Assembly: GCA_029260735.1 (NCBI GenBank)
Contig: JAJDCR010000077.1
Span: 1 to 64,000, forward strand
DNA length: 64,000 nt
Reading direction: 5' to 3'
Source: Planctomycetota bacterium
GTDB taxonomy: Bacteria > Planctomycetota > Uabimicrobiia > Uabimicrobiales > Uabimicrobiaceae
The notes under the pieces were generated by a model. The model saw only the letters and a list, made by a program, of their open reading frames with translations, was not told the origin of the DNA and did not search any database. Made by a program: the position numbers and the translations under genes. Below are positions 49,365-59,104 of the stretch, piece by piece; positions within the stretch are counted from its first letter, which is position 1; each line of letters opens with the position of its first letter.

Positions 49365-50774
49365 CTACTCCCCTTGGCGAGGAGCAGACATTTGGGCAAA
49401 TTTCTGTTCGCATTCGCTGTAGGCGTTTGCTCCGACATTGTCTTTGCTCGGAGTGATCACCAAGATACCTACCTGGGCCTTCTCAATGACATTCTTTTCA
49501 ATTTCCGCTTCGGTTCCCGGAAAAGTCCAGATTCCGCATTTCTTGTGTTGGACAATGCGGTTTTCTTTGATGACGGCTTTACTTTCTCCGACGAGAAAAA
49601 TTCCCACTTCTCCATTTTCTTTACAAATGTTACCGATGATTTGAGGAGCAGAGGAGTCGCTACACGATATAGCCCACTTGAGATTTCCTTGAAGGATATT
49701 ATCGTTAAGTTCACCCCGGGCGTTCCCTTCATAGCGAATGCCTTCTGTGTTATTTCCAATAATATTTTTCCGAATAGTCGGGGCAGCGTTATCTCGAACG
49801 AGAATGCCGCAGACTTGGTTGCCGATAAACTTACTGTTTGTGATTTGAGATTGGTTATTACCAGAGCTGATTAGTCCCACTCTACGATGATTGCGCACTT
49901 GGTTATTGTTAAAATTAACATTACTATTGAAGATAAAAATCCCTTGCTCAGCGTTGTCATGGATATCATTACCTTCCATATCGACCTGAGAATCAAGAAT
50001 AGCAACTGTGTCTTTTCCAAAGCACTCAAAGATTTCACAATCGTGAATAACTCCTTCTGCTCCTTGAAAGAACAGAAGAGCTCCTCCGATAATAACATTG
50101 CTCCCGGAGTCAGAAAGCTCATAGGAGCCCGATTCGTTGATCGATACTTCAATGCCCGCTCCTCCAGAAATTTGACAATGCTCAAAAATTCCGTAAGCGG
50201 AAGCTCCTGAGAGAGTAATATTGTCCCAACCGGCCTCTCCTGAAATTCGGATAGGTTGGTCGGCTGTCCCTTTTGCAATAAAGTTTCCTTCGCAAATAAC
50301 ACCACATTGATCAAACTCTATTGTGGTTCCCGGCTCAAGAATAAAAGAGCCACTAGGAGAAATTTCAATACTCTCCTCGATAGAGTATTTTCCTGCGCTA
50401 AGATGAACTCTGTCGTTTATCATTGTAGGGATAGCATCACCAGGATTAAGTTCTTGGTCAAAATGATCGCTTGAGTTACTTGTGTTTGATTCCTCTTCCC
50501 ATTCTGATTCTTCTTTGCCCCAACTTGAATTTTCTTCTACTTCCTCTACTTCAGCTTTTACTTCGTTTTTTTCAGGAGTAATAACTTCTTCAATCTCAGA
50601 AAGTGGGAGAGTTTCTTCTACGGGGGAAGTTTGATTTTCTGCAACGACCAACTCATTGCTTCTATTCTCCGAGATAGGTTTGAGAGAAAACTGAAACCTA
50701 TCAAAGGGCTGCTCTTGGGAGACACAGCCCAGTAGAGTAGCTAAGAAAAGCCAAATCCATAGTTTTTTTGTCAT
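49365..50774 (-). CDS. right-handed beta-helix lipoprotein (NosD/pectate-lyase-like fold)
   Basis: A 469-residue protein. A signal peptide with lipobox LLGC (Cys near residue 17) indicates a lipoprotein. A Glu/Ser-rich spacer (about 50-110) follows, then from about 120 on a repetitive run of short Asn/Gly/Ile-rich strands (for example GISGGAGIEV, GNDIHDNAEQGIFIF-type units), typical of parallel beta-helix proteins of the NosD/PbH1 class. They bind or process polysaccharide or assist periplasmic complexes. The start overlaps the ABC ATPase stop by 4 bp (ATGA), so the three minus-strand genes form one operon. A role coupled to the ATPase, as NosD with NosF, is an inference. Confidence 0.87.
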   Translation of the reverse strand: MTKKLWIWLFLATLLGCVSQEQPFDRFQFSLKPISENRSNELVVAENQTSPVEETLPLSEIEEVITPEKNEVKAEVEEVEENSSWGKEESEWEEESNTSNSSDHFDQELNPGDAIPTMINDRVHLSAGKYSIEESIEISPSGSFILEPGTTIEFDQCGVICEGNFIAKGTADQPIRISGEAGWDNITLSGASAYGIFEHCQISGGAGIEVSINESGSYELSDSGSNVIIGGALLFFQGAEGVIHDCEIFECFGKDTVAILDSQVDMEGNDIHDNAEQGIFIFNSNVNFNNNQVRNHRRVGLISSGNNQSQITNSKFIGNQVCGILVRDNAAPTIRKNIIGNNTEGIRYEGNARGELNDNILQGNLKWAISCSDSSAPQIIGNICKENGEVGIFLVGESKAVIKENRIVQHKKCGIWTFPGTEAEIEKNVIEKAQVGILVITPSKDNVGANAYSECEQKFAQMSAPRQGE

Positions 50775-51526
50775 TCTACCGCCACCTCTTCTTCTTCTTT
50801 TTCTTCTTCTTCTGCCGTCAGTTCTAGAAAAATTTCTTCTAGGCGAGCCTCGCGTTGAAGCTTTTCCCTTAATTCCGCTAAGGTTCCTAAGACGATAAGT
50901 TCGCCTCGGTTAAAGATACCTATTCTCGTTGCCGTTTGTTCTGCTACATCCAAACTGTGAGTAGACATAAAGACAGCACCTGTTTTGGCCTGCTCTTGAA
51001 AAATATTTTTAACAATGACGGCACTGCGAGGATCAAGACCAACCATCGGTTCATCGACTATTAAAACTTGAGGCTTGTGAATTAAAGCGGAGGAAAAAAC
51101 TACTCGTTGTTTCATACCATGTGAGTAATTCTCCGTAAGTTCATCCACATAGTCTTTTAACTCAAAAAGATCGATCAAACGCTCTACTTCTCGGTTCATC
51201 TCTTTTTCGTCGATTCCATGCATCGCTCCGACAAATTTGATAAACTCACGTCCCGTTAGTTTATCATACAGGTAAGGTTGATCAGGAACATAAGCCAAAC
51301 ATTTTTTTGCCTCAATGGTCTGAGAAACCATGTCATAGCCACAAACTGTCAGTTTTCCACTAGTTGGTTGGAGAAGACCCACCAAGGACTTTATGGTCGT
51401 CGTTTTTCCCGCTCCATTAGGTCCAAGGAAAGCAAAAATCTCTCCCTTTTTGATTTCCAAACTTAGATTTTTTACCGCAATTTTCTCTCCAAAACGTTTA
51501 GAGAGGTTTTCAATTTTGATCATCAT
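50771..51526 (-). CDS. ABC transporter ATP-binding protein
   Basis: A 251-residue ATPase. Walker A GPNGAGKTT is near residues 34-42, the signature YSHGMKQR near 136, Walker B VLIVDEP near 155, and the H-loop His in STHS near 190. These are the features of ABC-2/DrrA/NosF-type ATPases that pair with a separate permease. The C-terminus ends in an acidic Glu-rich tail. It overlaps both neighbours by 4 bp (ATGA). No permease is encoded in this operon; the upstream gene encodes a single-pass protein, so the membrane partner must be elsewhere or be absent. Confidence 0.95.
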   Translation of the reverse strand: MMIKIENLSKRFGEKIAVKNLSLEIKKGEIFAFLGPNGAGKTTTIKSLVGLLQPTSGKLTVCGYDMVSQTIEAKKCLAYVPDQPYLYDKLTGREFIKFVGAMHGIDEKEMNREVERLIDLFELKDYVDELTENYSHGMKQRVVFSSALIHKPQVLIVDEPMVGLDPRSAVIVKNIFQEQAKTGAVFMSTHSLDVAEQTATRIGIFNRGELIVLGTLAELREKLQREARLEEIFLELTAEEEEKEEEEVAVE

Positions 51527-52407
51527 TGACCTTCCTTATTCTTTTTGACGGGAGTCTTTATTTTTGTGGCTTCATCTTCTTTTGGATCTCGGATAAAAGT
51601 AAAATTAAGGACTTCGTGCTTAAGGACACGGCCCTCTTTATCGACCCAAGAGCTAGAGCTAAGAAGCCCAAAGTCGGTCCGAACAACATGAACGGTATGC
51701 TCCTCTTTATTCCAAAAAAGCTCATCTTTACTTAAAACTTTTGAGCTAACTTCGCGATACTTTTGGGTAAGAGCATCAAACCAACGCATCCGAAATTCTT
51801 CCCCTACTTTTAAATTCTTGGGCACACTCACTGGCTCAAAGCTATTCATAAACATTGTTCCCGAAGGAACAGGAACTTCTCGTTTTTGCTTTTCTCCATT
51901 TTGCTCTAAGGAAAGAACAAACCGACCAGGTTTCATTTCTCCTTCGCATTGGAGGTCAAAAATATTCGACTTTAACTGAAAAAAAAGATCTTTGAGCTGA
52001 AAATCAGGTCCGACCAAAGCTCTCGACTTTAAGCCTATCACAGCTTTGTTTTCTTCTAGCTCGGGCAACCCCAACATTTTGCTTAATTGCTTCATATTGA
52101 CGCCACTGGCTTCATCGGCCTCAAGTTTGACTCTAGTGTTGAGCTCATAGGTACCATCGGGCTGAGGAATCGTAATAGACTCGATGTAACCCAGTTCTTT
52201 GACCTGACTAGAGCCATAGTAAATCAGCATTCTATCGCTCTGTGCTTCTTTTAGAGGCTTTAGTGTTTGCTCATAGCCCGTTTGATGAGTGCTGGAGAGG
52301 TAGGCAAAAAATTCTCGCCAAACAAGAGAGGAAAGCATAAAAATCCAAAAAGCAATGATGATACCCGAAATAAAAATTCTTTTTCTCTGGGGCTGGGGGG
52401 AGGTCAT
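51523..52407 (-). CDS. single-pass membrane protein of unknown function in the ABC operon
   Basis: About 294 residues from the ATG at 52407, which has AAAGGAA just upstream; an extension to 52449 lacks such a site. One transmembrane helix sits near residues 10-32, followed by an extracytoplasmic domain of mainly beta character with no family that I recognise. It is the first gene of the three-gene operon with the ABC ATPase and the beta-helix lipoprotein. A periplasmic helper or signal-domain role is possible. The C-terminus is Lys-rich. Confidence 0.75.
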   Translation of the reverse strand: MTSPQPQRKRIFISGIIIAFWIFMLSSLVWREFFAYLSSTHQTGYEQTLKPLKEAQSDRMLIYYGSSQVKELGYIESITIPQPDGTYELNTRVKLEADEASGVNMKQLSKMLGLPELEENKAVIGLKSRALVGPDFQLKDLFFQLKSNIFDLQCEGEMKPGRFVLSLEQNGEKQKREVPVPSGTMFMNSFEPVSVPKNLKVGEEFRMRWFDALTQKYREVSSKVLSKDELFWNKEEHTVHVVRTDFGLLSSSSWVDKEGRVLKHEVLNFTFIRDPKEDEATKIKTPVKKNKEGQ

Positions 52408-52689
52408 AAATGTTCCTTTTCTCGTAAGGGAACTCTGAAATCTTATCATATCTATAACTATAACATAACTATCAAGAGCAGGAGCAAGAGCAGTCAGGAA
52501 TTGTACTGTATATCAAAACGGCTTGCAACGAAAAAACTGCCAACAGTTTTTTTCCTTTTTCCTATATTTTTTTTTCGAAAAAAAAAAAGAAATTGGTTAC
52601 AATAGGAAATCTAACAAAATGTTTAGTTTATATGTTTTAGTAGATCTCTATTTATACATTTGAGAGATCTATCAAAAGGAGGACAGAGA
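52408..52689. other. divergent promoter region with an A/T hairpin
   Basis: It lies between the ABC operon (minus) and the DUF900-like hydrolase (plus). At 52531-52553 a perfect 9-bp stem AAAAAACTG/CAGTTTTTT has a CCAA loop, followed by T-rich sequence, like a terminator although no gene ends here. A second T9-CG-A9 palindrome lies at about 52568-52588. It may be a leader, a small RNA end or simply A/T-rich DNA. Confidence 0.4.
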
Positions 52690-53622
52690 GTGAAGAGAAT
52701 CATTTTTTTTGTTTTATTACTATGTTTTGTAAGCCTGAGCTTACAAGCCCAAGTCTTAGTTCGCTCAGATAATGACTGGGGTGGATTTTTAAGTAAACCA
52801 AGCGACATCGATCTGGGAGAGCTTAGATCTAAATTTCGCAGTGATTTAGATACGGTTGTCATGGTTCACGGCTTCAACAACAGCCCTAGTGGAGCCAAAA
52901 GTAGTTTTCAGGTATGTACCTCAAATTTACGCAAACATATCGGAGAGAGAAACTACGTCGGATTTTATTGGCCCTCTAATACTTTAATTGACTTTGGAAA
53001 AGCTGTTTCCAATGCCAACGAAAGTGGCCCCTACTTAGTCCACGTACTAGGAGAGATTAGTCGCTGGTACGGAAACAGTTCTCGTAAAATTCATATTATC
53101 TCTCATAGCCTAGGCGGACGTGTTCTTTTAAGCACTTTAAAACAAAATGAAATTCGTTTTGTTAAACTAGGTCAGTGCTTTAGCATGGCAGCAGCGGTTC
53201 ATTCTAATATTTACACTAAATCCTTTAGTAAAACCAATGATGCTCCTGAAAGAACTTGGGTTTATTACTCAAATGGAGATGGGGTTCTAAAATACCTTTA
53301 TGCTCTTTACCACTGGCTCTTTGAAATGAACATAGCAAGTGACTCTGATTATGACAAGTTCATGTCTTTGACTCTAGATGAAAAACTAAAGTATATGGAT
53401 GAACTTTATAAAAAACACAATAACGGTGTTGCTCCCCCAAGTTCTTTTGATCAATCATTGCTAGAAGCGATCCAAAGAAGCTCTCAGGATGCAATGGGAC
53501 TTGTCGGATGCAAACCTTTGGTTGGCAAAGTCACAAATGTAGAAGTAACTAAGTTTGTCAATGGACATACTTACTGGTCAAACTCTAAAATGATGGAGTT
53601 AATCGGGGCCAAACTACGCTAA
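52690..53622 (+). CDS. exported alpha/beta hydrolase (DUF900-like)
   Basis: About 310 residues from a GTG start at 52690, which has a perfect AGGAGG 7 bp upstream and opens directly into a signal peptide (KRIIFFVLLLCFVSLSLQA). The upstream in-frame TTG has no such site. The domain shows MVHGFNNS (oxyanion region) near residue 58, FYWPS and the nucleophile elbow SHSLGG near 140. This order is typical of the DUF900 hydrolases. It is probably a secreted or periplasmic esterase-like enzyme of unknown substrate. It is followed by a strong terminator hairpin and is thus monocistronic. Confidence 0.88.
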   Translation: MKRIIFFVLLLCFVSLSLQAQVLVRSDNDWGGFLSKPSDIDLGELRSKFRSDLDTVVMVHGFNNSPSGAKSSFQVCTSNLRKHIGERNYVGFYWPSNTLIDFGKAVSNANESGPYLVHVLGEISRWYGNSSRKIHIISHSLGGRVLLSTLKQNEIRFVKLGQCFSMAAAVHSNIYTKSFSKTNDAPERTWVYYSNGDGVLKYLYALYHWLFEMNIASDSDYDKFMSLTLDEKLKYMDELYKKHNNGVAPPSSFDQSLLEAIQRSSQDAMGLVGCKPLVGKVTNVEVTKFVNGHTYWSNSKMMELIGAKLR

Positions 53623-53627
53623 AAAAA

Positions 53628-53651
53628 TGGGGAGGGATTACTCCCTCCCCA
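53628..53651 (+). terminator. strong rho-independent-type hairpin
   Basis: A perfect 10-bp stem TGGGGAGGGA/TCCCTCCCCA with a TTAC loop starts five bases after the hydrolase stop. A run of seven Ts (53660-53666) follows after a short spacer. It clearly separates the hydrolase from the next gene. Confidence 0.75.
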
Positions 53652-53664
53652 TACACGTGTTTTT

Positions 53665-53693
53665 TTGACAAACGTTTTCTAAAACGCCATTAT
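53665..53693 (+). promoter_or_regulatory. candidate sigma70 promoter of the GT-C-like gene
   Basis: A perfect -35 TTGACA (53665-53670), a 17-bp spacer and CATTAT (53688-53693) lie about 44 bp before the ATG at 53737, just after the upstream terminator. The match is the best -35 in the intergenic regions inspected. Confidence 0.5.
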
Positions 53694-53736
53694 TTTTGAT
53701 TAGCTCTTGACAAAATTTGGACTTTTGTATATCTTC

Positions 53737-55257
53737 ATGGAAAACACTAAAACACTACAAGGAGAAACTACATTCCCTAAAAAGATTATTTTCCGCCTAA
53801 GCACCTTATTTTTACTCACCTTTTTCACTTTTCTCTATATCCATCATCAACTAGGGTTTTTGATTGGTATTGACAGCTACTACCATAGCAAAATGGGATG
53901 GATTGTTAAGAGTTATTTAGCCTTAACCGATTTTCCTTGGCTTGCCCACACTCCTTTAAAAGAAAACTTTATCAACCATCATTTTTTGTTTCATCTCCTT
54001 TTTGCCCCCTTTACATCGGGAGATTTATTGATCGGCAGCTTTTATTTTATTGCCCTAAGTTTAGCTATCCTATTTTCACTCTTTTACCTATGCTTAGAAA
54101 ATAAATCTGTCCCCTTTGCTTTTATCTTTACCATAGTTACAATTTTTTCTTCCAGCGGTTATCTCTATCGCTTAAATATGATGCGAGCTCAGCTTTGGAT
54201 GAACATATTTCTTTTAGCAATTATTTTTTGTTTACTCCAAAGAAAACTGAAAATTCTGGCCCTATTGTCTTTTTTAAGTGTTTCTGTCGTTCAGTCTTTT
54301 GTCTTAATTTACCCCATCTCGTTTCTTTACTGCTTGAGCTCTCTTATCGAAAAATACCGAGAAAATTCAAGTGAAAAAGAAGAAATAGCAGCTACATCCT
54401 GGAAACAAATTTTTACACCCTTTGGGGTAGTTGTTCTCGCGAGTATGTTCGGAATGTTTTTTCATCCTTACTTTCCCGAAGTAATCAGCTTTTACTGGGA
54501 ACATTTTGCCCAAGTAAAAAAATACGATGCTCTTAATCCTGGGGGAGAATACACTCCTTTTGCAAGTTGGGTTCTTTGGGAAGTCGCCAATATTGCTTGG
54601 TTATTTTTTGGAATAGGGACTTTCTTAGCTGTTATCAGCTCGCGTATTAGTTCAAAAACTATTTTTCTTTTTCTCAATGCTTGTTTTTTTGCTTTTTTAG
54701 TGGTGAAAGCACGGCGTTTTATTGAATATACTCCCCTTATGCTTATGTTGTTTTCAGCTTACTCTTGGTCAGATTTTCTAGCACTGTACCCTGCTCAGCT
54801 AAAAAAATATATACTTCTTCCCACTTTGCTTCTTTCTCTCTTTTTTGGACTAACTATCAACTTACCAGATTTTTTAGGCCAAGCCCGCTATGATCAAAAA
54901 GAGATTTACTCTTACGAAAAAGCTGCCCACTGGCTTTCTCAGAATGCCCCTCCAAAATCCATTGTTTTTCATCCTGATTGGGACGACTTCCCTCGACTGT
55001 TCTTTTATAATCATAGCAACTACTATATCACAGGACTTAACCCTCTTTGGATATCAAAAGAGAAACGTCAAATATATCAGCTTTTGCGAGAGGGAAAAAT
55101 CATGAACCCTGGACAAACTATTGAGAAGGTTTTCCAGGCAAGCTATGCTTTTGTCGATAGAGATCACAAAGCTTTTATTGAAAAAGCCCAAACTGACCCT
55201 CAGATGAACTGCGTTTATCGCGATGAAGTAAGCCTCATCTATGCAATTACTCCTTGA
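53737..55257 (+). CDS. GT-C-like multi-pass membrane protein
   Basis: About 506 residues from the ATG at 53737; the longer frame from TTG 53707 has no ribosome-binding site. It has roughly ten to twelve hydrophobic helices. The first extracytoplasmic loop carries acidic/His motifs (GIDSYYHSKM, KENFINHHFLFH), like the catalytic Asp-bearing loop of GT-C glycosyltransferases or STT3-like enzymes. The C-terminal soluble part (HWLSQNAPPKSIVFHPDWDD) is typical of such proteins. It may transfer a sugar from a lipid carrier; donor and acceptor are unknown. It is followed by metH 56 bp downstream. Confidence 0.7.
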   Translation: MENTKTLQGETTFPKKIIFRLSTLFLLTFFTFLYIHHQLGFLIGIDSYYHSKMGWIVKSYLALTDFPWLAHTPLKENFINHHFLFHLLFAPFTSGDLLIGSFYFIALSLAILFSLFYLCLENKSVPFAFIFTIVTIFSSSGYLYRLNMMRAQLWMNIFLLAIIFCLLQRKLKILALLSFLSVSVVQSFVLIYPISFLYCLSSLIEKYRENSSEKEEIAATSWKQIFTPFGVVVLASMFGMFFHPYFPEVISFYWEHFAQVKKYDALNPGGEYTPFASWVLWEVANIAWLFFGIGTFLAVISSRISSKTIFLFLNACFFAFLVVKARRFIEYTPLMLMLFSAYSWSDFLALYPAQLKKYILLPTLLLSLFFGLTINLPDFLGQARYDQKEIYSYEKAAHWLSQNAPPKSIVFHPDWDDFPRLFFYNHSNYYITGLNPLWISKEKRQIYQLLREGKIMNPGQTIEKVFQASYAFVDRDHKAFIEKAQTDPQMNCVYRDEVSLIYAITP

Positions 55258-55313
55258 AGAACAAGGAATACAAGAAATAAAGAAACTATAACTTAACCAA
55301 GGAGAATACACCT

Positions 55314-58300
55314 ATGAATTTGCGCTCTCGTTTAGAAGAAATACTGGCCCAGCGCATCCTTATTATTGATGGAGCAATGGGCACCATGATTCAGCGATGC
55401 AAGCTGAAAGAGTCTGACTACCGAGGAGAACGTTTTCAAAACCACCCCAGTAGCTTAGAGAATAACAACGATCTGCTTTCGATTACCCAAGCTCAGATTA
55501 TCGAGGATATTCATAACCAATACCTCGCCGCAGGTGCAGATATTATTGAAACCAATACCTTTAGTGCTACCTCTATCGCGATGCAAGACTTTGCGATGGA
55601 GGATTTGGCCTATGAGCTAAACTACGCTTCGGCAAAAATTGCCAAAAAAGCAGCTAAGGAGTGGACTCAAAAAACTCCGGATAAGCCGCGCTTTGTCGCA
55701 GGAGCGATGGGGCCAATGAACAGAACGGCTTCCCTTTCTCCCGATGTTAATGACCCCGGTTTCCGCAATGTGACCTTCGACCAACTCAGAGACGCTTACT
55801 ACGAGCAAGTCAAAGGACTTATTGAAGGTGGAGTGGATTTGCTTTTAGTTGAAACAGTTTTTGATACTCTTAATTGCAAAGCGGCCCTTTTTGCTGTGGA
55901 TCAATATCTAGAAGAAAATAACTTAGATACTCCCATTATGGTCTCAGGCACAATTGTCGACAGCAGTGGACGTACTCTAAGTGGACAAACTCTAGAAGCC
56001 TTCTGGATTTCTGTTTCCCATATGAATTTACTTTCCATAGGCCTAAACTGTGCCCTCGGAGCAGAGCAGATGAGACCATATGTAGCAGAGCTATCGAAAA
56101 TAGCTTCTTGCTATGTAAGTTGCTACCCCAATGCTGGTTTGCCAAATGAATTTGGAGAATACGATCAAACTCCAACGATTATGGCTTCTTACATGAAGGA
56201 CTTTGCCCAAAGCGGCTTTTTGAATTTTGTCGGAGGTTGCTGTGGAACAACTCCTGATCATATTCAAACGATTGCCAAAGAAGTGCAATCAGAGAAACCT
56301 CGACTACCAGCAAAAGTTTCTTCCTGCACTCAATTTAGTGGACTAGAACCTCTCAAAGTTCTTCCAGAGTCTAATTTTATTAATGTCGGAGAAAGAACCA
56401 ATATAACAGGATCTCCTCGTTTTTCTAAAATTATCCTATCGGGAGACTACGAAGAAGGACTAGCGATTGCCTTACAGCAAGTTCAAGGGGGAGCCCAGAT
56501 TATTGATGTGAACATGGATGAGGGAATGCTAGATTCCGAGGAAGCCATGAAAAAATTCATGAACCTAATCGCTTCTGAGCCAGACATTTCAAGAGTTCCC
56601 ATCATGATCGATTCTTCAAAGTGGTCTGTTATTGAGACTGGTCTAAAATGTGTCCAAGGAAAAGCGATCGTCAACTCCATTAGCCTAAAAGAAGGGGAAG
56701 AGAGTTTTAAGGAACAGGCTCGTAAGATTCGTCGTTATGGAGCTGCGGTTGTCGTTATGGCCTTCGATGAAAAGGGACAGGCGGATAACACTGAAAGAAG
56801 AAAAGAAATTTGCGGACGAAGCTACCGTATTTTGACGGAAGAAGTTGGTTTCTCCCCTTACGATATTATTTTTGACCCCAACGTACTTACGATTGGAACA
56901 GGAATTGAAGAGCATAACAACTATGCCGTTAGTTTTATTGAAAGCACTCGCTATATCAAAGAAAATCTTCCCCATGCCTTAGTCAGTGGAGGAATTAGCA
57001 ATATATCTTTTTCCTTTCGAGGAAATAATCATGTCCGAGAAGCCATGCACTCCGCCTTTCTTTATCATTCGATTAAAGCGGGGCTCGATATGGGGATTGT
57101 TAATGCGGGAATGATTACGGTCTACGAAGAAATTTCTCCTGAATTGCTGAAGCTTGTGGAAGACCTTATCTTAAATCGGAGCGAAAACGCGACCGAAGCC
57201 CTCCTTGATTATGCTGAGAAAGTCAAAAGAACAGGGCGTACAAGCGAAAAAGAAGAAGAGATTTGGCGACAAGAAAGTGTCGAAAAACGCCTAAGTCACG
57301 CCCTTGTCAAAGGAATTGTCAAGCACATAGAAGAAGACGTCGAAGAAGCCCGGCAAAAATACGATGCTCCTATTCAGGTCATCGAAGGTCCTCTCATGGA
57401 TGGAATGAATGTCGTGGGAGACCTATTTGGATCAGGTAAAATGTTTCTTCCTCAAGTGGTAAAAAGTGCTCGGGTCATGAAAAAAGCAGTCAACTACTTA
57501 ACTCCTTTCATCGAAGCGGCCAAAGAAGGCAAGTATGAAAGTGCCGGAAAAATTCTTCTGGCTACAGTAAAAGGAGACGTTCATGATATCGGGAAAAACA
57601 TTGTCGGAGTAGTTTTAGGTTGCAACAACTATGAAATCATTGACCTAGGAGTCATGGTACCTAGTGAGAAGATTTTAGCAAAAGCTCGAGAAGTAAACGC
57701 CGATATCATTGGACTAAGTGGCCTCATCACTCCGTCTTTAGATGAAATGGTTCACGTTGCTAGCGAAATGCAGCGGCAAGGCTTTACGGTTCCTCTGCTT
57801 ATTGGAGGGGCAACGACTTCTCAAATCCATACAGCGGTTAAAGTAGCTCCTCAGTACAGCCACCCTTCGATACATGTTCTAGATGCATCAAGGAGTGTTA
57901 CTGTAGTGAATCAATTGCTAGGAAAAAACAAAGAAACATACTGCCAAGAAATCGCTCAAAAGTACGAGAAAGCCCGTGATCAACATAGTGAACGACAGTC
58001 TCGTAAAAAGCTCCTTTCTTTAGATAAAGCCAGAGAGAAACGTCCTCAAACAAAATGGGAAGAAAGCCAAGTTACAACCCCTTCTTTTTTAGGAAATCGT
58101 GCCTTCGAAAAATTCTCTTTAGAAAAAATTAGGGAAAAAATCGACTGGACCCCTTTCTTCCTCACCTGGCAGATGAGAAAAAAATATCCAGAAATACTGG
58201 AAGACGAGAAACTGGGAGAAGAAGCCAGGAAACTCTTTGCTGATGCTCAAAGAATGCTCGATGAGATCACGGCAGAGGGCACCTTGGTCGCCCAAGGTGT

Positions 58301-58988
58301 TACTGGATTCTATCCCGCCAACAGTGTGGGTGATGATATTGAACTTTATACCGACGAAAGTCGAACTCAAGTTTTGACAAAGTTTCATAGCCTGCGCCAA
58401 CAAGCCATTAAAAACAACGGAGAACCAAACTATGCCTTGGCTGACTTCGTTGCCCCGAAGGAAAGTTCTGTCAAAGACTATATCGGAGCTTTTGCTGTAA
58501 CAACAGGCATAAATATTGAAAAGATCCTCGAAAAATATGAAAAAGATGATGACGACTACGGCTCTATTATGGTAAAAGCATTGGCAGATCGTTTAGCAGA
58601 AGCCTTTGCCGAGTGTCTTCATGAAATGGTACGAAAAGAACTTTGGGGATATGCCCGAAACGAAAATCTTAGTAGCGAAGAACTTATTCGAGAAAAATAC
58701 CAAGGAATCCGTCCAGCTCCTGGCTATCCCGCTTGTCCAGATCATACAGAAAAACCTAATCTGTTCAAACTTTTAGAAGTAGAAAAGAATGTCCAAATTC
58801 ATTTGACAGAAAGTCTGGCCATGTATCCCGCCTCTTCCGTTTGCGGCCTCTACTTTTCTCATCCAGAATCAAAGTACTTTGCTGTGGGAAAAATCACAGA
58901 AGATCAGCTTAAAGATTACGCAAAGCGTAAAGATATGACTGAAGAGAAAATGAGAAAATGGCTTTCTCCTAACCTTCATGAAGGATAG
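55314..58988 (+). CDS. metH: cobalamin-dependent methionine synthase
   Basis: 1224 residues, near the usual 1227. The homocysteine-binding domain begins [13 protein letters not shown], with zinc cysteines in NCALG (about 244) and GGCCGT (about 308-310). A pterin/methyltetrahydrofolate domain follows, with NVGERTN near 358. The cap and cobalamin-binding domain holds DVHDIGKN near 753-760 (the lower-ligand His). The C-terminal AdoMet reactivation domain has [12 protein letters not shown] near 1132. It methylates homocysteine to methionine with B12 as carrier. A good AGGAG site precedes the ATG. No cobalamin riboswitch is visible in the short 56-bp leader. Confidence 0.98.
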   Translation: MNLRSRLEEILAQRILIIDGAMGTMIQRCKLKESDYRGERFQNHPSSLENNNDLLSITQAQIIEDIHNQYLAAGADIIETNTFSATSIAMQDFAMEDLAYELNYASAKIAKKAAKEWTQKTPDKPRFVAGAMGPMNRTASLSPDVNDPGFRNVTFDQLRDAYYEQVKGLIEGGVDLLLVETVFDTLNCKAALFAVDQYLEENNLDTPIMVSGTIVDSSGRTLSGQTLEAFWISVSHMNLLSIGLNCALGAEQMRPYVAELSKIASCYVSCYPNAGLPNEFGEYDQTPTIMASYMKDFAQSGFLNFVGGCCGTTPDHIQTIAKEVQSEKPRLPAKVSSCTQFSGLEPLKVLPESNFINVGERTNITGSPRFSKIILSGDYEEGLAIALQQVQGGAQIIDVNMDEGMLDSEEAMKKFMNLIASEPDISRVPIMIDSSKWSVIETGLKCVQGKAIVNSISLKEGEESFKEQARKIRRYGAAVVVMAFDEKGQADNTERRKEICGRSYRILTEEVGFSPYDIIFDPNVLTIGTGIEEHNNYAVSFIESTRYIKENLPHALVSGGISNISFSFRGNNHVREAMHSAFLYHSIKAGLDMGIVNAGMITVYEEISPELLKLVEDLILNRSENATEALLDYAEKVKRTGRTSEKEEEIWRQESVEKRLSHALVKGIVKHIEEDVEEARQKYDAPIQVIEGPLMDGMNVVGDLFGSGKMFLPQVVKSARVMKKAVNYLTPFIEAAKEGKYESAGKILLATVKGDVHDIGKNIVGVVLGCNNYEIIDLGVMVPSEKILAKAREVNADIIGLSGLITPSLDEMVHVASEMQRQGFTVPLLIGGATTSQIHTAVKVAPQYSHPSIHVLDASRSVTVVNQLLGKNKETYCQEIAQKYEKARDQHSERQSRKKLLSLDKAREKRPQTKWEESQVTTPSFLGNRAFEKFSLEKIREKIDWTPFFLTWQMRKKYPEILEDEKLGEEARKLFADAQRMLDEITAEGTLVAQGVTGFYPANSVGDDIELYTDESRTQVLTKFHSLRQQAIKNNGEPNYALADFVAPKESSVKDYIGAFAVTTGINIEKILEKYEKDDDDYGSIMVKALADRLAEAFAECLHEMVRKELWGYARNENLSSEELIREKYQGIRPAPGYPACPDHTEKPNLFKLLEVEKNVQIHLTESLAMYPASSVCGLYFSHPESKYFAVGKITEDQLKDYAKRKDMTEEKMRKWLSPNLHEG

Positions 58989-58996
58989 AGTTTATT

Positions 58997-59048
58997 AAAA
59001 ATTACAGGAAAATAGTCTTATAGCAAAAATTGTTTCCCTGTAATTTTT
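58997..59048 (+). terminator. terminator-like hairpin after metH
   Basis: Arms AAAAATTACAGG (58997-59008) and CCTGTAATTTTT (59037-59048) are perfect complements around a 28-nt loop and lie 9 bp after the metH stop. The 3' arm ends in a T run. Confidence 0.6.
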
Positions 59049-59104
59049 AAATATTTTGAACCAATACATTTTCACACTCACATTTTGCAAGAAAGGATTT
59101 TTCT

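Noticed and set aside
49359-49874. 171-residue plus-strand open frame antisense to the beta-helix gene
   Set aside because: It lies wholly opposite a lipoprotein gene with clear signal peptide and repeats; the composition is that of a shadow frame.
52660-52689. TTG start for the DUF900-like hydrolase
   Set aside because: A perfect AGGAGG sits before the GTG at 52690, and the signal peptide begins there.
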